From positions 64,957,447 to 65,021,446 of the forward strand of contig CM057477.1 in the NCBI GenBank assembly GCA_030035585.1: a stretch of 64,000 nucleotides of DNA, in the 5' to 3' direction. Shown in pieces: positions 40,993 through 51,956 of this stretch (the first letter of the stretch is position 1; each line of letters starts with the position of its first letter). This DNA is from Dugong dugon. Taxonomy: Eukaryota > Chordata > Mammalia > Sirenia > Dugongidae. The notes under the pieces are model-generated. The model made no database searches and was not told the origin of the DNA. It worked only from the letters and a program-made list of their open reading frames with translations. The position numbers were made by a program, and so were the translations under genes.

Positions 40993-42189
40993 CACAATGG
41001 AGCTTCTAAAATGACCATTTTTGAAAAGGCTTATTTTTTGTCAGCTTGGGCTACAAAGGCCAGGTTCCCATTGTTGGGGAAAAATACTAGACTGTAAGAT
41101 CCTTGGGCTGTATTTTGTTCCTTATTGTATCTCTGGGGTCTGGAACCTTGCAAACAATGTATAAATATTTGTGCATTAAATAATTTAATCTTACAAAGAT
41201 TCAGTAAGCTGGTGGGGTAAAGTGTAGGTTGGTTAATAACAGGGAAGAAGTGTTGGGTTGGAAGGGGTAGTGATTAGGGACAGCTTCACCAATGTGGATC
41301 AGAGTCAGTATGAATTGAAGTTTCTTTCTGGCCCTTTTCAGGTTCAGTTATGGAATGAAAAGAAAGTGTTTTTCTTTCTTGCTTTGCGCTCTGCTCCATT
41401 CACGACCTAAAAGGAGTAAAACTACCCAACTTTAGAAAGGTTCTAGATGGGCTGTGCTAAGGATCTGGTCAGTTGGAACCATCTGCATTTGGTCAAAGGA
41501 GTGTCAACACTGGCTGGAAACTTTTCTGTGGGGTCTGCGATGCTGCAGCTCCACCAGTGGGGAGGGCAGGGGGCAGTGGGAAGACCATGAAGGTAGCTAG
41601 GGAGGCTGTGTTTGTGAAGTCCTAGCAGAGGCAGGCATATTTCTACCTTCTACCTTGAAACTTACCTTTGAAATATCTCATTTGTTAAGGCAGATCTATC
41701 TACATGGCAAACCCTTAACTTCCTAACTCATCTCTTTTGTATTACTATGCGCCTGTGAATATGAAGACCAAAATAACCATTATGGGAAGGACATATGTTT
41801 GGAGTTATTTTTCCAGTGGCAAGTGCTCTTTATATAAATCAAGATAGAGGACATATATGCCCACTTTATAGGATTTGAAAGATAATTTTTACCGTTTACA
41901 TTTATTGTAGAGGTTTGTAGTCATTATATTCTTTTACTTTAATGACATACTATTTGTTGTATATATGGTTTCCTTGATGCCAAACCTTTCTTCAGGGACA
42001 AAATCCCCAATTATGACATGTGGGAAAATATGATCTGCTCTGTAATGTTGTGCTTTATGTTTCAATTCCAGAGGCAGAAAATGGCAAAAGATGTCTGGAT
42101 AGTTCAAACAGAAGGACAAAGGATTTACTGGGATCCAACTTAGATAATTGCTTCACTTCTTTCTTCTACTTAGTAAACATATTTAAAAA
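40993..42189. other. CPB2 intron 6, mostly unassigned
   Basis: 41085-41190 (ctagactgtaagatccttgg, attgtatctctgggg) resembles an L2 3' end on the plus strand. The remainder, with a moderately GC-rich patch at 41520-41640, shows no exon or repeat that I recognise. Confidence 0.45.
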
Positions 42190-42533
42190 AACCACCCCAT
42201 TGCTATCAAGTAGATTCTGACTTATAGCAACCCTATAGGACAGAGTAGAACTGCTCCATAGAGTTTCCAAGCTGGTGGCACAGTGGTTAAGTTCTTGGCA
42301 GCTAACCAAAAGGTTGGCAGTTCAAATCCAATAGCTGCTCCTTGGAAATCCTATGGGGCACTTCTATACTGTCCTTTATGGTCGCTATGAGTCAGACTCG
42401 GTGGCAAAGGGTTTTTTTAAAATCTCTTTAGAAGCAGACTGCCACACCTTTCTCCAGAGAAGCAGATGGTGGGTTTGAACTACCAACCTTTCAGTTAGCA
42501 GCCGAGCACTTTAACCACAGTGCCACCAGGTCT
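42190..42533 (-). mobile_element. AfroSINE, long form, interrupted by another SINE
   Basis: 42190-42270 (ccccattgctatcaagtaga, cagagtagaactgctccata) and 42418-42533 (gaagcagactgccacacctt, ttcagttagcagccgagcac) are one minus-strand copy. Confidence 0.88.
42271..42417 (+). mobile_element. AfroSINE, short form, nested antisense in a SINE
   Basis: ctggtggcacagtggttaag, ggcagttcaaatcc, gctgctccttggaaatccta and gtcgctatgagtcagactcg then T run, inserted at the gtttccaag of the outer copy. Confidence 0.88.
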
Positions 42534-43523
42534 CCTTAGTAAACATATTATGATCAGCATATTATTTCTTTTTCATTTTTTTCCCATACAAAAATTTATA
42601 CATACATTGTTATGTGACTCCAATTGCCCTCCCCATACTGTGACAGCACACTCCGCCTTTCCACCCCTGATTGCCCTTGTCCATTCAACCAGCTCCTAAT
42701 ACTCTCTGCCTTTCCATCTCACCTCTGGACAGAAGCTGCCCATTTAGTCTCTTGTATCTACTTGAGGTAAGAGGCACACTCCTCACAAGTATCACTTTAT
42801 GTCCCACAGTCCAGTCCAATCCCTGTCTGAAGAGTAGGCCTCGGAAATTGTTTTAGTTCTGGGCTGAGAGAGAATCCATAGGCCATGCTTTCCAGGGTTC
42901 CTCCAGTCTCAGTCAGACCGTTAAGTCTGGTCTTCTTACTAGAATTTGAGTTCTGCACCCCACCTTTCTCCTGCTCCATCTGGGACTCTCTGTTGTGTTC
43001 CCTGTCAGGGCAATCATTGTTGGCAGCCTAGCACCATCTAGTTCTTCTGGTCTCAGGCTGATGAAGTCTCTGGTTTATGTGGCCCTTTCTGTATCTTGGA
43101 CTAATACTTTCCTTGTGTCTTTGGTGTTCTTCATTCTCCTTTACTCCATGTGGTTGGGAACATTTGATGCATATTAGACGGTTGCTTGCAAGATTTTAAG
43201 ACCCCAGGCACCACACAGCAAAGTAGGATGCAGAGCATTTTCTTAATAAGCTTTGTTATGCCAATTGACCTATATGTCCCCTGAAAGCATGGTCCCCAGA
43301 CCATTACCCCTACTACTCTGTCCCCCAAAGTATTTGATTGTATTCAGGAAACTTCTTAGCTTTGGTCCAGTTGTACTGACATCCCCTGTAGTGTGTGCTG
43401 TCCTTCCCTTCACCTAAGAGAATTCTTATCTACTATCTAGTTGGTAAATAACACTTACCCTCCCTTCCCACCCTCGTAACCATCAGAGTGTTTTCTTCTG
43501 TGTTTAAACCTTTTCTTGAGTTC

Positions 43524-45069
43524 CTATAATAGTGGTCGTATACAATATTTGTCCTTTTGTGACTGACTAAATTCACACAGCATAATGATCTCCAGCTTCC
43601 TCCATGTTATAACATGTTTCACAGCTTGATCATTCTTCTTTATCCTTGCACAGTATTCCATTGCGTGGATATACCATAATTTGTTTATCCATTTGTCCAT
43701 TGATGGGCACCTAGCTTGTTTCCATCTTTTTGCTATTGTGAACAGTGCTGCAATGAACATGGGTGTGCATGTATCCATGTACCTCTGTTTGTGTTAGTTT
43801 GCAGTGAGTTTCTAGAAATTTGTCCATTTCCTCTAGGTTTTCAAATTTGATAGAGTACAGTTTTTCATAGAATTCTGTTATGATTCTTTTAATTTCAGTT
43901 GGGTCTGTTGTGGTATCACCCATCTCATTTCTTATACAGTTTATTTGCTTCCAATTTTTTTGGTCTTTTCAAAGAACCAGCTTTTGGTCTTGTTAACTCT
44001 TCAAATTGTTTTTCTAGTCTCTATTTCATTTAATTCTGCTCTAATTCTTAGTATTTCCTGTCTTCTGGCACCTGAGGGCTTTTTTTGCTGCTGTCTTTCT
44101 ACTTGTTATAGTTGTAGGGTTAATGTTTTCATTTTGGCCCTTTCTTCTTTTTGGATGTGTGCATTTATTGCTACAAACTTACCTCTGAGCACTGCTTTTG
44201 CTGTGTCCCTAAGGTTCTGGTTGGATGTGTTTTCATTCTCGTTTGATTCTATGGATTTCTTTTTTCCATCCTTAATTTCTTCTATAATGCAGTAGTTTTT
44301 GAGCAAGGTGTTGCTCACTTTCCATGTGTTTGATTTTTTTCCTTGCATTTTCTGTTGTTTATTTCTACTTTTATGACTTTATGGTCAGAAAAGATGCTTT
44401 GTAATATTTCGATGCTTGGATTTTGTTAAGGCTTGCTTTATGGCCCAATATGTGGTCTATTCTGGAGAATGTTCCTTGTGCATTGGAAAAGAAAGTATAG
44501 TTGGCTGCTGTTGGGTGGCATGTTTGGTATATGTCTATGAGATAAAGTTGGTTGACTGTAGCAGTTAGCTCTTCTGTGTCTTTATTGAGCTTCTTTCTGA
44601 ACGTTCTGTCCTTCACCGAAAGAGGTGTGTTGAAGTTTCCCACCACTATTGTGGAGCTGTCTATCTCTCTTTTCAGTGCTGTTAGAGTTTGTGTTATGCA
44701 TTTTGGAGCCCTGTGGTTCGGTGTGTAAACATTTATTATAGTTATGTCCTCTTGGTGTATTGACCATTTAATCATTATGTAGTGTCCTTCCTTATCCTTT
44801 GTGGCGGATTTTACCTTAAAGTCTATTTTGTCAGAGATTAATATTGCCACTCCTGCTCTCTTTTGAGTGTTGTTTGCTTGATATATTTTTGTCCATCCTT
44901 TGAGTTTTAGTTCGTTTGTGTCTTTAAGTCTAAGGTGTGTTTCTTGTAGGCAGCATATAGACGGATTGTATTTTTTTATCCAATCTGCCTCTCTCTGTGT
45001 CTTTATTGGTGCATTTAGTCCATTTACATTCAGCATAATTATTGATAGGTATGAGTTTAGTGCTGTCAT
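43524..45069 (-). pseudogene. L1-D ORF2 lacking the reverse transcriptase core
   Basis: Starts MTALNSYLSIIMLNVNGLNA and keeps nearly the whole endonuclease domain ([52 protein letters not shown]), then a frameshift near 44370, GKFVAINAHIQKEE, and [30 protein letters not shown]. From about 43798 it jumps straight to the C-terminus (MFIAALFTIAKRWKQARCPS, WINKLWYIHAMEYCAR) and ends RPLL-stop. About 2.3 kb, including all RT motifs such as FADD, is missing compared with the ORF2 of L1-C and L1-E. Confidence 0.9.
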
Positions 45070-45516
45070 TTTGATGTCTTTTTTTGTGTGTTGTTCACAG
45101 TTTCATTGTTCCACTTAATTCTCTGTGCTGAGTCATTTTTCTCTATGTATTTCTTTTCATCTTTTTCATTGTTGTTGATTTTGTATTTGCTGAGTCTTTA
45201 TATTTTTCTAGTTTTTTATTTTGACTTGTAGGATTGTTAGTTTCCTGTGTGCTTACCTTAATATTTACCCCTTTTTTTCTAAGTTTACACTAGTCTTTTA
45301 TTTCTTTATATCGCCTTGACTTCCTCTCCTTATCAAAAATCTATGTCTACATTTTTTAAGTACCTCTTTTTTGTTTTAATGTTGTCATCTTTTACATATT
45401 GACATCTGTTTCCCTATTTTCAGTGTTTTAGATTTGATTTACTTTTGTGACTTCACTATCTGGGTTGATATCTGGTTGCTCTGTCTTGTGTTCTGCTCTT
45501 GGGTTGTTATCTGATG

Positions 45517-46465
45517 TTACTGATTTTCTAATAGGAGGACTCCCTTTAGTATTTCTTGTAATTTTGGTTTGGTTTTTGCAAATTTCCTAAACTTCTGTTT
45601 ATCTAGAAATGCCCTAAAATTGCCATCATATTTGAGAGACAGTTTTGCTGGATATATAATTGTTGGCTGGCAGTTTTTTTCCTTCAAGGCTTTATATATG
45701 TCATCCCATTGCCTTCTTGCCTGCAAGGTTTCTGCTAAGTAGTCCAAGCTTATTCTTATTGACTCTCCTTTGTAGATGACTTTTTGTTTATCCTGAGCCA
45801 CTCTTAAAATTCTCTCTTTATCTTTGCTTTTGGCAAGTTTGATTATAGTATTTCTTGGTGACTTTATTTTGGGATCTACCTTATGTGGGATTTCATGAAC
45901 ATTGTGGTTGGATATCTTCTCATCTTCCGCGATATCAAGAAAGTTTTCTGCCAACAAATCTTCAACAATTCTCTCTGTATTTCCTGTTATCTTCCCCCCT
46001 GTTCTGGTAATCCAATCGCTCTTAGGTTATTCCTGTTGATAGAGTCTCACATTATTCCCAGTGTTTCATCATTTTTTAAATCCTTTTGTCTGATTTTTCC
46101 TCATATAAGTTCGTGTCAAGTGGTTTGTCTTCAGTCTCACTAATTCTGACTTCCATTGCCTCAGTTCTGCTCCTATGAGTTTCTATTGAGGTATCTATTT
46201 CTGAAATTTTATTGTTAATCTTCTGGATTTTTGATTGCTGTGTCTCTATGGATTCTTGCAGCCTGTTAAATTTGTCATTATGCTCTTCTCTAATCTTTTT
46301 AATTTCCTCTATTGCATGTTCTGTGTTTTTTTTAATTTCCTTCCTAATTTCTTGAAGAGTTCTGTGTATCAACCCTTTGTATTATGCCTCTGGTAATTCC
46401 AAGAAATTTTCCTCTTCTGGAAAGTTTCTAGATTCTTTATTTTGGGAGCTTGCTGAAGCCGTCAT
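45517..46465 (-). pseudogene. L1-D ORF1, disrupted
   Basis: A candidate ATG at 46465 (MTASASSQNKESRNFPEEEN) leads into a coiled coil (EIKKIREEHNDKFNRLQESI, SKIQKINNKISEIDTSIETH), a frame break at about 46076, and the conserved C-terminal part LQARRQWDDIYKALKEKNCQ, SLKYDGNFRAFLDKQKFRKF ending LLLENQ-stop at 45517. The RQWDDI block is a hallmark of L1 ORF1p. Frame breaks make it inactive. Confidence 0.87.
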
Positions 46466-47895
46466 GGATTGCCTCTTTATATGATTTGATATTGACTATT
46501 GTCTCCAAGCCATCAATAAGTTATTATGTTTATTTATTTTATGTTTGCCTACTGTGTCCCTAGCTTCTTGTTTTGTTCTGATATGCCCAAATAGGCTGCT
46601 CTTATGAGCTAGTTTGATTATTGGCACCTTTCAAGCTCTACTGTCCTGTCACCAGGTGGTTAGATCTGTTACTAGGTATGTGAGCTAAGGAGTCCACCCA
46701 CTCCTCCTGTATGGATTCAGCTCAGGTGCTTACGTGGATAGCCACCAAGTGTGTGGTGTAAGCTCTCACTTACAATCCTAGGCAGGCATGGATGATTGGT
46801 GTAGGCACAGGCATGTGTCTGCAGTAGGGTGACACACTCTGAGCAAGGCAGGGGGCTGACGGCCACCCCTGAGTGTCCAGAAGGAAGGTGTGTCCCTATT
46901 CCCTAGAGCACATAGGCGGGTGGGGTTTGCAGCTGGACTATGAGCATCTAATGCTGTTGGCTGAAAGTACTGGGGGCACCTGTTTTTCACGGGCCTCTAT
47001 TGCAGGTGGTTATGTGGCATGGGTGGAGCCACCAGTCCTCAGGCCCCTGATGTGGGTATGTGAAGACCCTGCTTAATTGGCAAAGCAATGTCAAATGTCA
47101 AGATCCTACCACTTCACAGCTGAAACAGTTAAAGTTAGAGTTCCATTGTATACCCTGTTTTACTGCGGTAATGAGGGCCTATGCTGTTGAGATGGGCCCA
47201 CACAAGTCTATGCATGGGGAAAGGCATTTAAAGTCTATGGATCCCTTATGCCTGTGCCTAGGCAAAGAAGCTGTGCCTACCCTGGGTTCCTGGCTTAGGG
47301 GAGCTGGAATTTCAGTTTTTCCTCTGTTTGTTAATTTGTTCATTCTCCAAGGCAGGGAGAATGGCTCTGGACAGGTGATGGATCCTACTTCTGGCCCAGG
47401 GGACTTGGCAATTGCTGAAGCCAGTCCAGCACCCCGTGCAGAGCAGGGAGCAGGGAGGTAAATGGGACAGAAGTTTTTCCCTAAGGGGGGTGTTTTTGAT
47501 CCACACAGTAGGCCGTCCGGAATTGCTTATCTTTCCCTGATCTAGGGCTGCTTCTCACTGGTTCTGGGTGGCCATGTAGAGTCTCTGACACTGGGTCTCT
47601 CCCTGTGTGGAAAACACACCACCTGAGCATGGCTGCTTGCCTGCCTCACTGCTCACCCCTGAGCTGATGAGGCCTGAAGGCCTCAGGCTCTCATCAGGTT
47701 AGGTCTGAGACGTCTTTGCTGCTTCTGACTGTCTCTCCCTCCCCCTGCCACTCAGTCCAGTTCCTCAGCTCTGCCTTTGATGTTCAAGACTCCCAGATTG
47801 CCATATATAATCAATTCACTTGTTTTTGGGGGTCTTTGCTGTAAGAGGGTCCACTGGAAGCGTCTGACTACTCCGCCATCTTGGCCCCGCCTCAC
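46466..47895 (-). promoter_or_regulatory. L1-D 5' UTR / internal promoter
   Basis: About 1.4 kb, GC-richer than the flanks. In L1 sense it begins about ggcggggCCAAGATGGCGGA (complement of 47873-47892), a strong YY1-type motif at the position where other mammalian L1s carry one. It differs in sequence from the L1-C 5' UTR. Confidence 0.75.
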
Positions 47896-47976
47896 GACCA
47901 GCATATTATTTCTCAGTTATTCTTCAGTGTTCAGCCCAGATAGAAATGTAGGAAGGAAAAGATTAACAATCTTTGC

Positions 47977-48174
47977 ATTGTGTGCCGTCGAGTTGTTTCT
48001 GACTCATAGTGACCCCATGTTACAAGGTAGAACAGTCCCATAGGGTTTCCAAGGCTGTAACCTTTATGGCAGCAGATGGCCTGGTTTTTTTTCCTTGGTA
48101 CCACTGGGTAGGTTTTAACCACCAAGCTTTTGGTTAACAGCTGAGTGCTTAACCCTTTGCACCACCAGGGCTCC
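47977..48174 (-). mobile_element. AfroSINE, long form
   Basis: attgtgtgccgtcgagttgt, acagtcccatagggtttcca, ggctgtaacctttatggcag and aaccctttgcaccaccaggg on the plus strand. Confidence 0.9.
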
Positions 48175-48354
48175 TTCGATAATCTTTAGGATGATTTAAA
48201 TGCTTGAGATCATGGTTTTCAAACTTAATTTGCATAATTAGGCCTCACCCAAGCCTTACCTCCAGAAATTTTGAATTAAGAAGTCTATGACCTGACTTGG
48301 GATAATGTATTAAAATAAACAGCCCATGGAGGGGGTGGGGCAAGGTGGAGAAGA

Positions 48355-48380
48355 TTTAAAAATAAAATAAATAAATAAAC
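48355..48380. repeat. (AAAT)n microsatellite
   Basis: ttaaaaataaaataaataaa taaac between the SINE and CPB2 exon 6. Confidence 0.7.
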
Positions 48381-48443
48381 TGCTCAGTTCATTCAGATAC
48401 AGGTAGTCTTGGGCCATATACTTAAAAGAACATGAATACTTAC

Positions 48444-48548
48444 ATAGCCTATGAACCACAAGCAGAAAGCAGGAGAAATCCATTCTCTGGCATGGATTCC
48501 ACAGTCAATCCATATGGCGTTTTTAGCTATTTGTCTTTTTTTGGAAAC
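48444..48548 (-). CDS. CPB2: CPB2 exon 6, zinc-binding HxxE motif
   Basis: A 105-bp, phase-0 exon of 35 codons. The acceptor has a good pyrimidine tract (gattttctttgagcag/GTT) and the donor is TAT/gtaagt. It reads [20 protein letters not shown] then [15 protein letters not shown]. The GIHAREW motif supplies two zinc ligands of M14 carboxypeptidases (His69 and Glu72 in CPA numbering, His181 and Glu184 in the human precursor). The N-terminal six residues (VSKKRQ against human VSGKEQ) are the most diverged part. An AG at 48527 could mimic an acceptor, but using it breaks the phase with exon 5. Confidence 0.95.
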
Positions 48549-49362
48549 CTGCTCAAAGAAAATCAAAAATTAACAAAAACAATAACTCTCAGGATAATAT
48601 CTTCCATTTATATAGTGCTTATATTTAATTCTTTCAACAAGTCTGTACAATACACATTGTTCTCTCCATTCCTTTGAGAATTCAAAGGAAAACTAAGAAG
48701 CTGGTGAGATGAAAGGGCAGCAGCTAAGGTCATAGATGGTGGGAGTGGGCACTAAGGTTTGTCACCAGGATTCTTGATTTCAAGCTCTTTTCCCCCCGCA
48801 ATTAACTAGTCATGTCAGAACTTCACGTGGCAATGGAGAAGTAGAGACCAGACTTTAGAGCTTCAGGCCAAACCTTTACATTAGAGGTAAATGGGTAGGT
48901 GTTGGGTGAGCCACGTTCCCTAGGAGGCGTGGAGACACACCAAGAACAGAGAACAGAAGAAGACCAATGGTGCCAGAGGTAAATGTGGATTCCCTCACCA
49001 TTTGCCCCAGGGTGCACAATTTCTATTTCCCCAGTTCACACAAAAAGAAGCACACATCTAACTTCACACAAACTGATTACAGATCTGAGGACAGAGGCCT
49101 TGTTCTGATTCACAGTATGTTGGCCTGGTCCCAGCTGCCAACTCTCTGCAGTAAGAAAGCTTAACCTTTCCTCAATGATAGCCTTTGGTGTCTTTAAAAG
49201 AACTCCCCCAAAACATCTCCAAACAATAAACCATAATTCATTAACATTAAAAAATTAGTGACACCACAATTTTAGGGAATGGAAAAAAGGGAGAAGAGTG
49301 TTGTGAAATCAAACAAACGTGGAGTTGAAATTCCAAAACAAGGAGTTTTTTTTGCTTACCTA
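48549..49362. other. CPB2 intron 5 next to exon 6, unassigned
   Basis: Holds the exon 6 acceptor tract (48549-48575) and, at about 48600-48690, a faint MIR-like scrap. Nothing else recognised. Confidence 0.45.
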
Positions 49363-49737
49363 GAGCCCTGGTAACTCAAGTCGATTCCAAATCATAACGA
49401 CCCCATAGGACAGAGTAGAACTGCCCCATGGGATTTCCAAGGCTGTAGTCTTTATGGAAGCAGATTGTCATGTCTTTTTCCAGCAGAGCAGCTAGTGGGT
49501 TCAAACAGCTGATCTTTCAGTTAGCAGCTGAACGATTTGACCACTGTGCCACCAGGGTTAAAGCACTTGGCTGCTAACCAAAAGGTCGGTGGTCCAAACC
49601 TACTAGCCACTCTGCAGGAGAAAGATGTGACAGTCTGCTTCTGTAATGATTACAGCTTTGGAAACCCTATGGGGGCAGATCTACCCTGTCCTATAGGGTT
49701 GTTATGAGTTGGAATTGACGGCAATGGGTTTGGTTTT
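49363..49737 (+). mobile_element. AfroSINE, long form, head separated by a nested SINE
   Basis: The first ten bases gagccctggt (49363-49372) are followed by a minus-strand SINE, and the body resumes at 49556 with ttaaagcacttggctgctaa, cactctgcaggagaaagatg and gacggcaatgggtttggttt. Confidence 0.85.
49373..49557 (-). mobile_element. AfroSINE, long form, nested
   Basis: actcaagtcgattccaaatc, agtagaactgccccatggga, gaagcagattgtcatgtctt and ccactgtgccaccaggg (plus strand) lie within the head of the plus-strand SINE. Confidence 0.87.
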
Positions 49738-49743
49738 AAACTC

Positions 49744-49952
49744 AGAACCCTGGTGGTGCAATGGTTAAGCACTTGGCTGCTAACCAAAAGGTTGGTTGTT
49801 TGAAATTACCCAGTGGCTCTATGAGAGAAAGACCTGGCATTCTGCTCCTATAAAGATTACAGCCTAGAAAACCCTATCAAGCAGTTCTACTGTGTCCCTG
49901 GGGTGGCTATGAATTGGAATCCATTGAGCAGCACCTAACAACAACAACAGAG
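49744..49952 (+). mobile_element. AfroSINE, long form with (CAA)n RTE-type tail
   Basis: gaaccctggtggtgcaatgg, gagagaaagacctggcattc, ggggtggctatgaattggaa and the end gcacctaacaacaacaacag, identical in form to the RTE tail at 1140-1168. Confidence 0.88.
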
Positions 49953-50627
49953 CTAGCAATATCCAACTAGAGGGCAAGTGAGAAAGTCAAATGACATTGG
50001 CCACTAAGGATCAAACTCTACAAAGTGGAGCAACTTCTGGCTGCTGTACTCTACACAGTTTCAAAGAAAATCCTGAGTCGTCTGGATTGGTTGCCTTACT
50101 TGACCTTCTGCTGAACTGGGCTGAGCAAACTCTGTTGGTGCCGGTGCTGACAGTAAACAGAAGACCCCTAGAGACCCACATTACATGGACATCCTTGGTC
50201 AAACGAGTGGGCTTCAGGCATCCAGGAAGCATGACTCCTACCTCTATGTCCCAGAAATGCAAATTCTAATGACTACATGCAACACCACCAAAAGCAAATG
50301 TCATGTGTGCCTATGTCATGATTACATGTGTCCGATGTGATTGACCAACTAGGCTGTCAAGAGCATCCAAGGCTTCATGTCTGCTTTGAGTTTGCCCTGC
50401 AAGTTCTTGTCTGAGACTGATTAAAACCCAGAAATACTGACTCAAAGTCTTGTCTTTGGATGGCCAAAGAGGCTCACCTGTTACAGAAACTCTGTATAAA
50501 TTACACATTACTAAATCAACTATATTTTCTAATGATTAATTTTTTTCCATAGCTTCCTTAATTTTTTTTTTTTAAAGGAGAGAGTGGTGAATAATAGACC
50601 TACAGAATTAGAAACTGTTAATATTCT
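49953..50627. other. CPB2 intron 5, unassigned
   Basis: Relatively GC-rich between 50000 and 50270 with overlapping open frames on both strands, but no conserved exon signals. A poly-T run lies at 50560-50572. Confidence 0.45.
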
Positions 50628-50697
50628 TGTTGTTTGCTTTTGAGTTGGCCCTGACTCATGGTGACCTTATGTATAACAGAAAGAAACGCTGCCCAGT
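50628..50697 (-). mobile_element. RTE 3' tail fragment
   Basis: ttgttgtttgcttttgagtt, ctcatggtgaccttatgtat and aacagaaagaaacgctgccc match the tail and last coding part of the RTE copy at 3001-3085. Confidence 0.7.
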
Positions 50698-51211
50698 AAC
50701 AGCAGAAATTAATATAGTTTATGGCTCCTAAAAATTCTTCCAGTGACTATGTTCACTGATCCTTACTAAGGCCAAGTTATCTAAGACAGGAGACACCTGA
50801 CCCAAGGTAGGTAAATCAGATTTGCTCCCATAAGGTTTCGTGACTGAAAATAGATAATCAAATGGATGCTGACTGGAACAGAAGATATTGTATGAGTCAA
50901 GGTCCCCAGGATACCCTGTTCCTATCCTTCCCTGGGCCTCAATGTTCAGCCTTTTCTTTGGTTCCAAAAGCTGCAATAGCGTTTTCCCAATAAGAGACAC
51001 CTCTCTTTTTTTTCTTTCTTTCTTTTCGCCTAAGTAAGCCAGTCTGAGGTGGTGGTGGTAAATAAAACACAAGTGAAATTTGAGAAATAATCCAGAGAAA
51101 TTCCCTCATTTTATGATTGTAGGTGCTGAGCCCAGAAAACTTAAATGGCGCGTCTAATGTCACATAAACTGGAGCAGAGCTGATTCTGGAACTGAGGTCC
51201 CGACTCTTGAA
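50698..51211. other. CPB2 intron 5, mostly unassigned, MIR-like relic at the right end
   Basis: 51100-51195 (ccctcattttatgattgtag, gtcacataaactggagcaga) resembles the complement of a MIR. Confidence 0.45.
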
Positions 51212-51411
51212 CAAATACCCATTGCCATCAGGTCAATTCTTACTAATAGGGACCCTGTAGGACAGAGTAGAACAACCCCACGGGGTTTCCTAGGCTGAAA
51301 TCTTTATGGAAGCCGACTGCCACATCTTTCTCCCACAGAGCTACTGGGGGGTTTGAGCCACCGACCTTTCTGTTAGCAGCTGAGCACTTAACTGCTGCAC
51401 CACCAAGGCTC
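51212..51411 (-). mobile_element. AfroSINE, long form, 9-bp TSD
   Basis: cccattgccatcaggtcaat, gagtagaacaaccccacggg, tttctcccacagagctactg and tgcaccaccaaggctc. Perfect duplication CTCTTGAAC at 51203-51211 and 51412-51420. Confidence 0.93.
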
Positions 51412-51469
51412 CTCTTGAACTAATGCTGCATTATAAAAAGAATTTTTTTTAAAGGCAATTAAAACAAGC

Positions 51470-51686
51470 AAACAAACAACAGCAACAAACCATTGCTGTC
51501 AGGTTGAATCCAACTTATGGCAACCCCATGTGTTACAGAGTAGAACTGTTTCACAGGGTTTCTTGGCTGCAGTCTTTACAAAAGCAGATCACCAGGCATT
51601 TCTTCTGTGGTGTCTCTGGGTGGGTTCAAACTGCCAACCTTTAGGTTAGTTGTTGGGCACAAACCATTTGCACCACCCGGGGGTCT
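51470..51686 (-). mobile_element. AfroSINE, third form
   Basis: acaacagcaacaaaccattg, gtagaactgtttcacagggt, gatcaccaggcatttcttct and tgcaccacccgggggtct. It ends about 170 bp from CPB2 exon 5. Confidence 0.88.
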
Positions 51687-51854
51687 TTAAAGGTAATAAC
51701 CGACTCCTAAGGAGTTGAATATTAAAGTTTAGAAACACTTGTAATAAAAATATTTCCAGGACTCAAAGAAAAAAGATCCAAGTTGTAACAAGCACCACTG
51801 GAGAATTAAGCCCTGCACAAAGCTGAAAAATCAATGACTCTGCCTGCAACATAC

Positions 51855-51956
51855 CTTTAAAACGTAAAGTGGGTACTTCTCATATGAGGATCCAATGTGG
51901 AGTTTTTCAACCATATCAGGGTACCGCTCGGTTATGAGATCTATCCAAGAATAGAT
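51855..51956 (-). CDS. CPB2: CPB2 exon 5, start of catalytic domain
   Basis: A 102-bp, phase-0 exon of 34 codons. Acceptor is gtgttttgatag/ATC and donor is AAG/gtatgt. It reads IYSWIDLITERYPDMVEKLH then IGSSYEKYPLYVLK, matching human residues 129-162 with conservative changes (EF to DL, TK to EK, F to Y). This is the first alpha/beta part of the M14 peptidase fold; no catalytic residue falls in this exon. It sits in a SINE-free stretch between the SINE at 51470-51686 and the unassigned intron 4 sequence. Confidence 0.95.

Larger units (their letters stand above)
42570..47895 (-). mobile_element. LINE-1 copy D, 5' end intact, internal RT deletion
   Basis: 3' UTR 42570-43523, ORF2 43524-45069 (deleted), inter-ORF 45070-45516, ORF1 45517-46465, 5' UTR 46466-47895. 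Flanked by CAGCATATTATTTCT at 42555-42569 and 47899-47913 (18 bp with one mismatch if GAYCAGC is counted). Its 3' UTR type is that of L1-A. Confidence 0.92.

Noticed and set aside
41520-41640. GC-rich patch considered as a possible missing exon
   Set aside because: CPB2 exons 6 and 7 already join in phase with no missing residues; no AG/GT-bounded open frame with homology.
48526-48530. Alternative acceptor ATAG/CT for CPB2 exon 6
   Set aside because: It leaves phase 2 against the phase-0 end of exon 5 and drops VSKKRQIA; the upstream ctttgagcag at 48549 fits phase, pyrimidine tract and human exon length.
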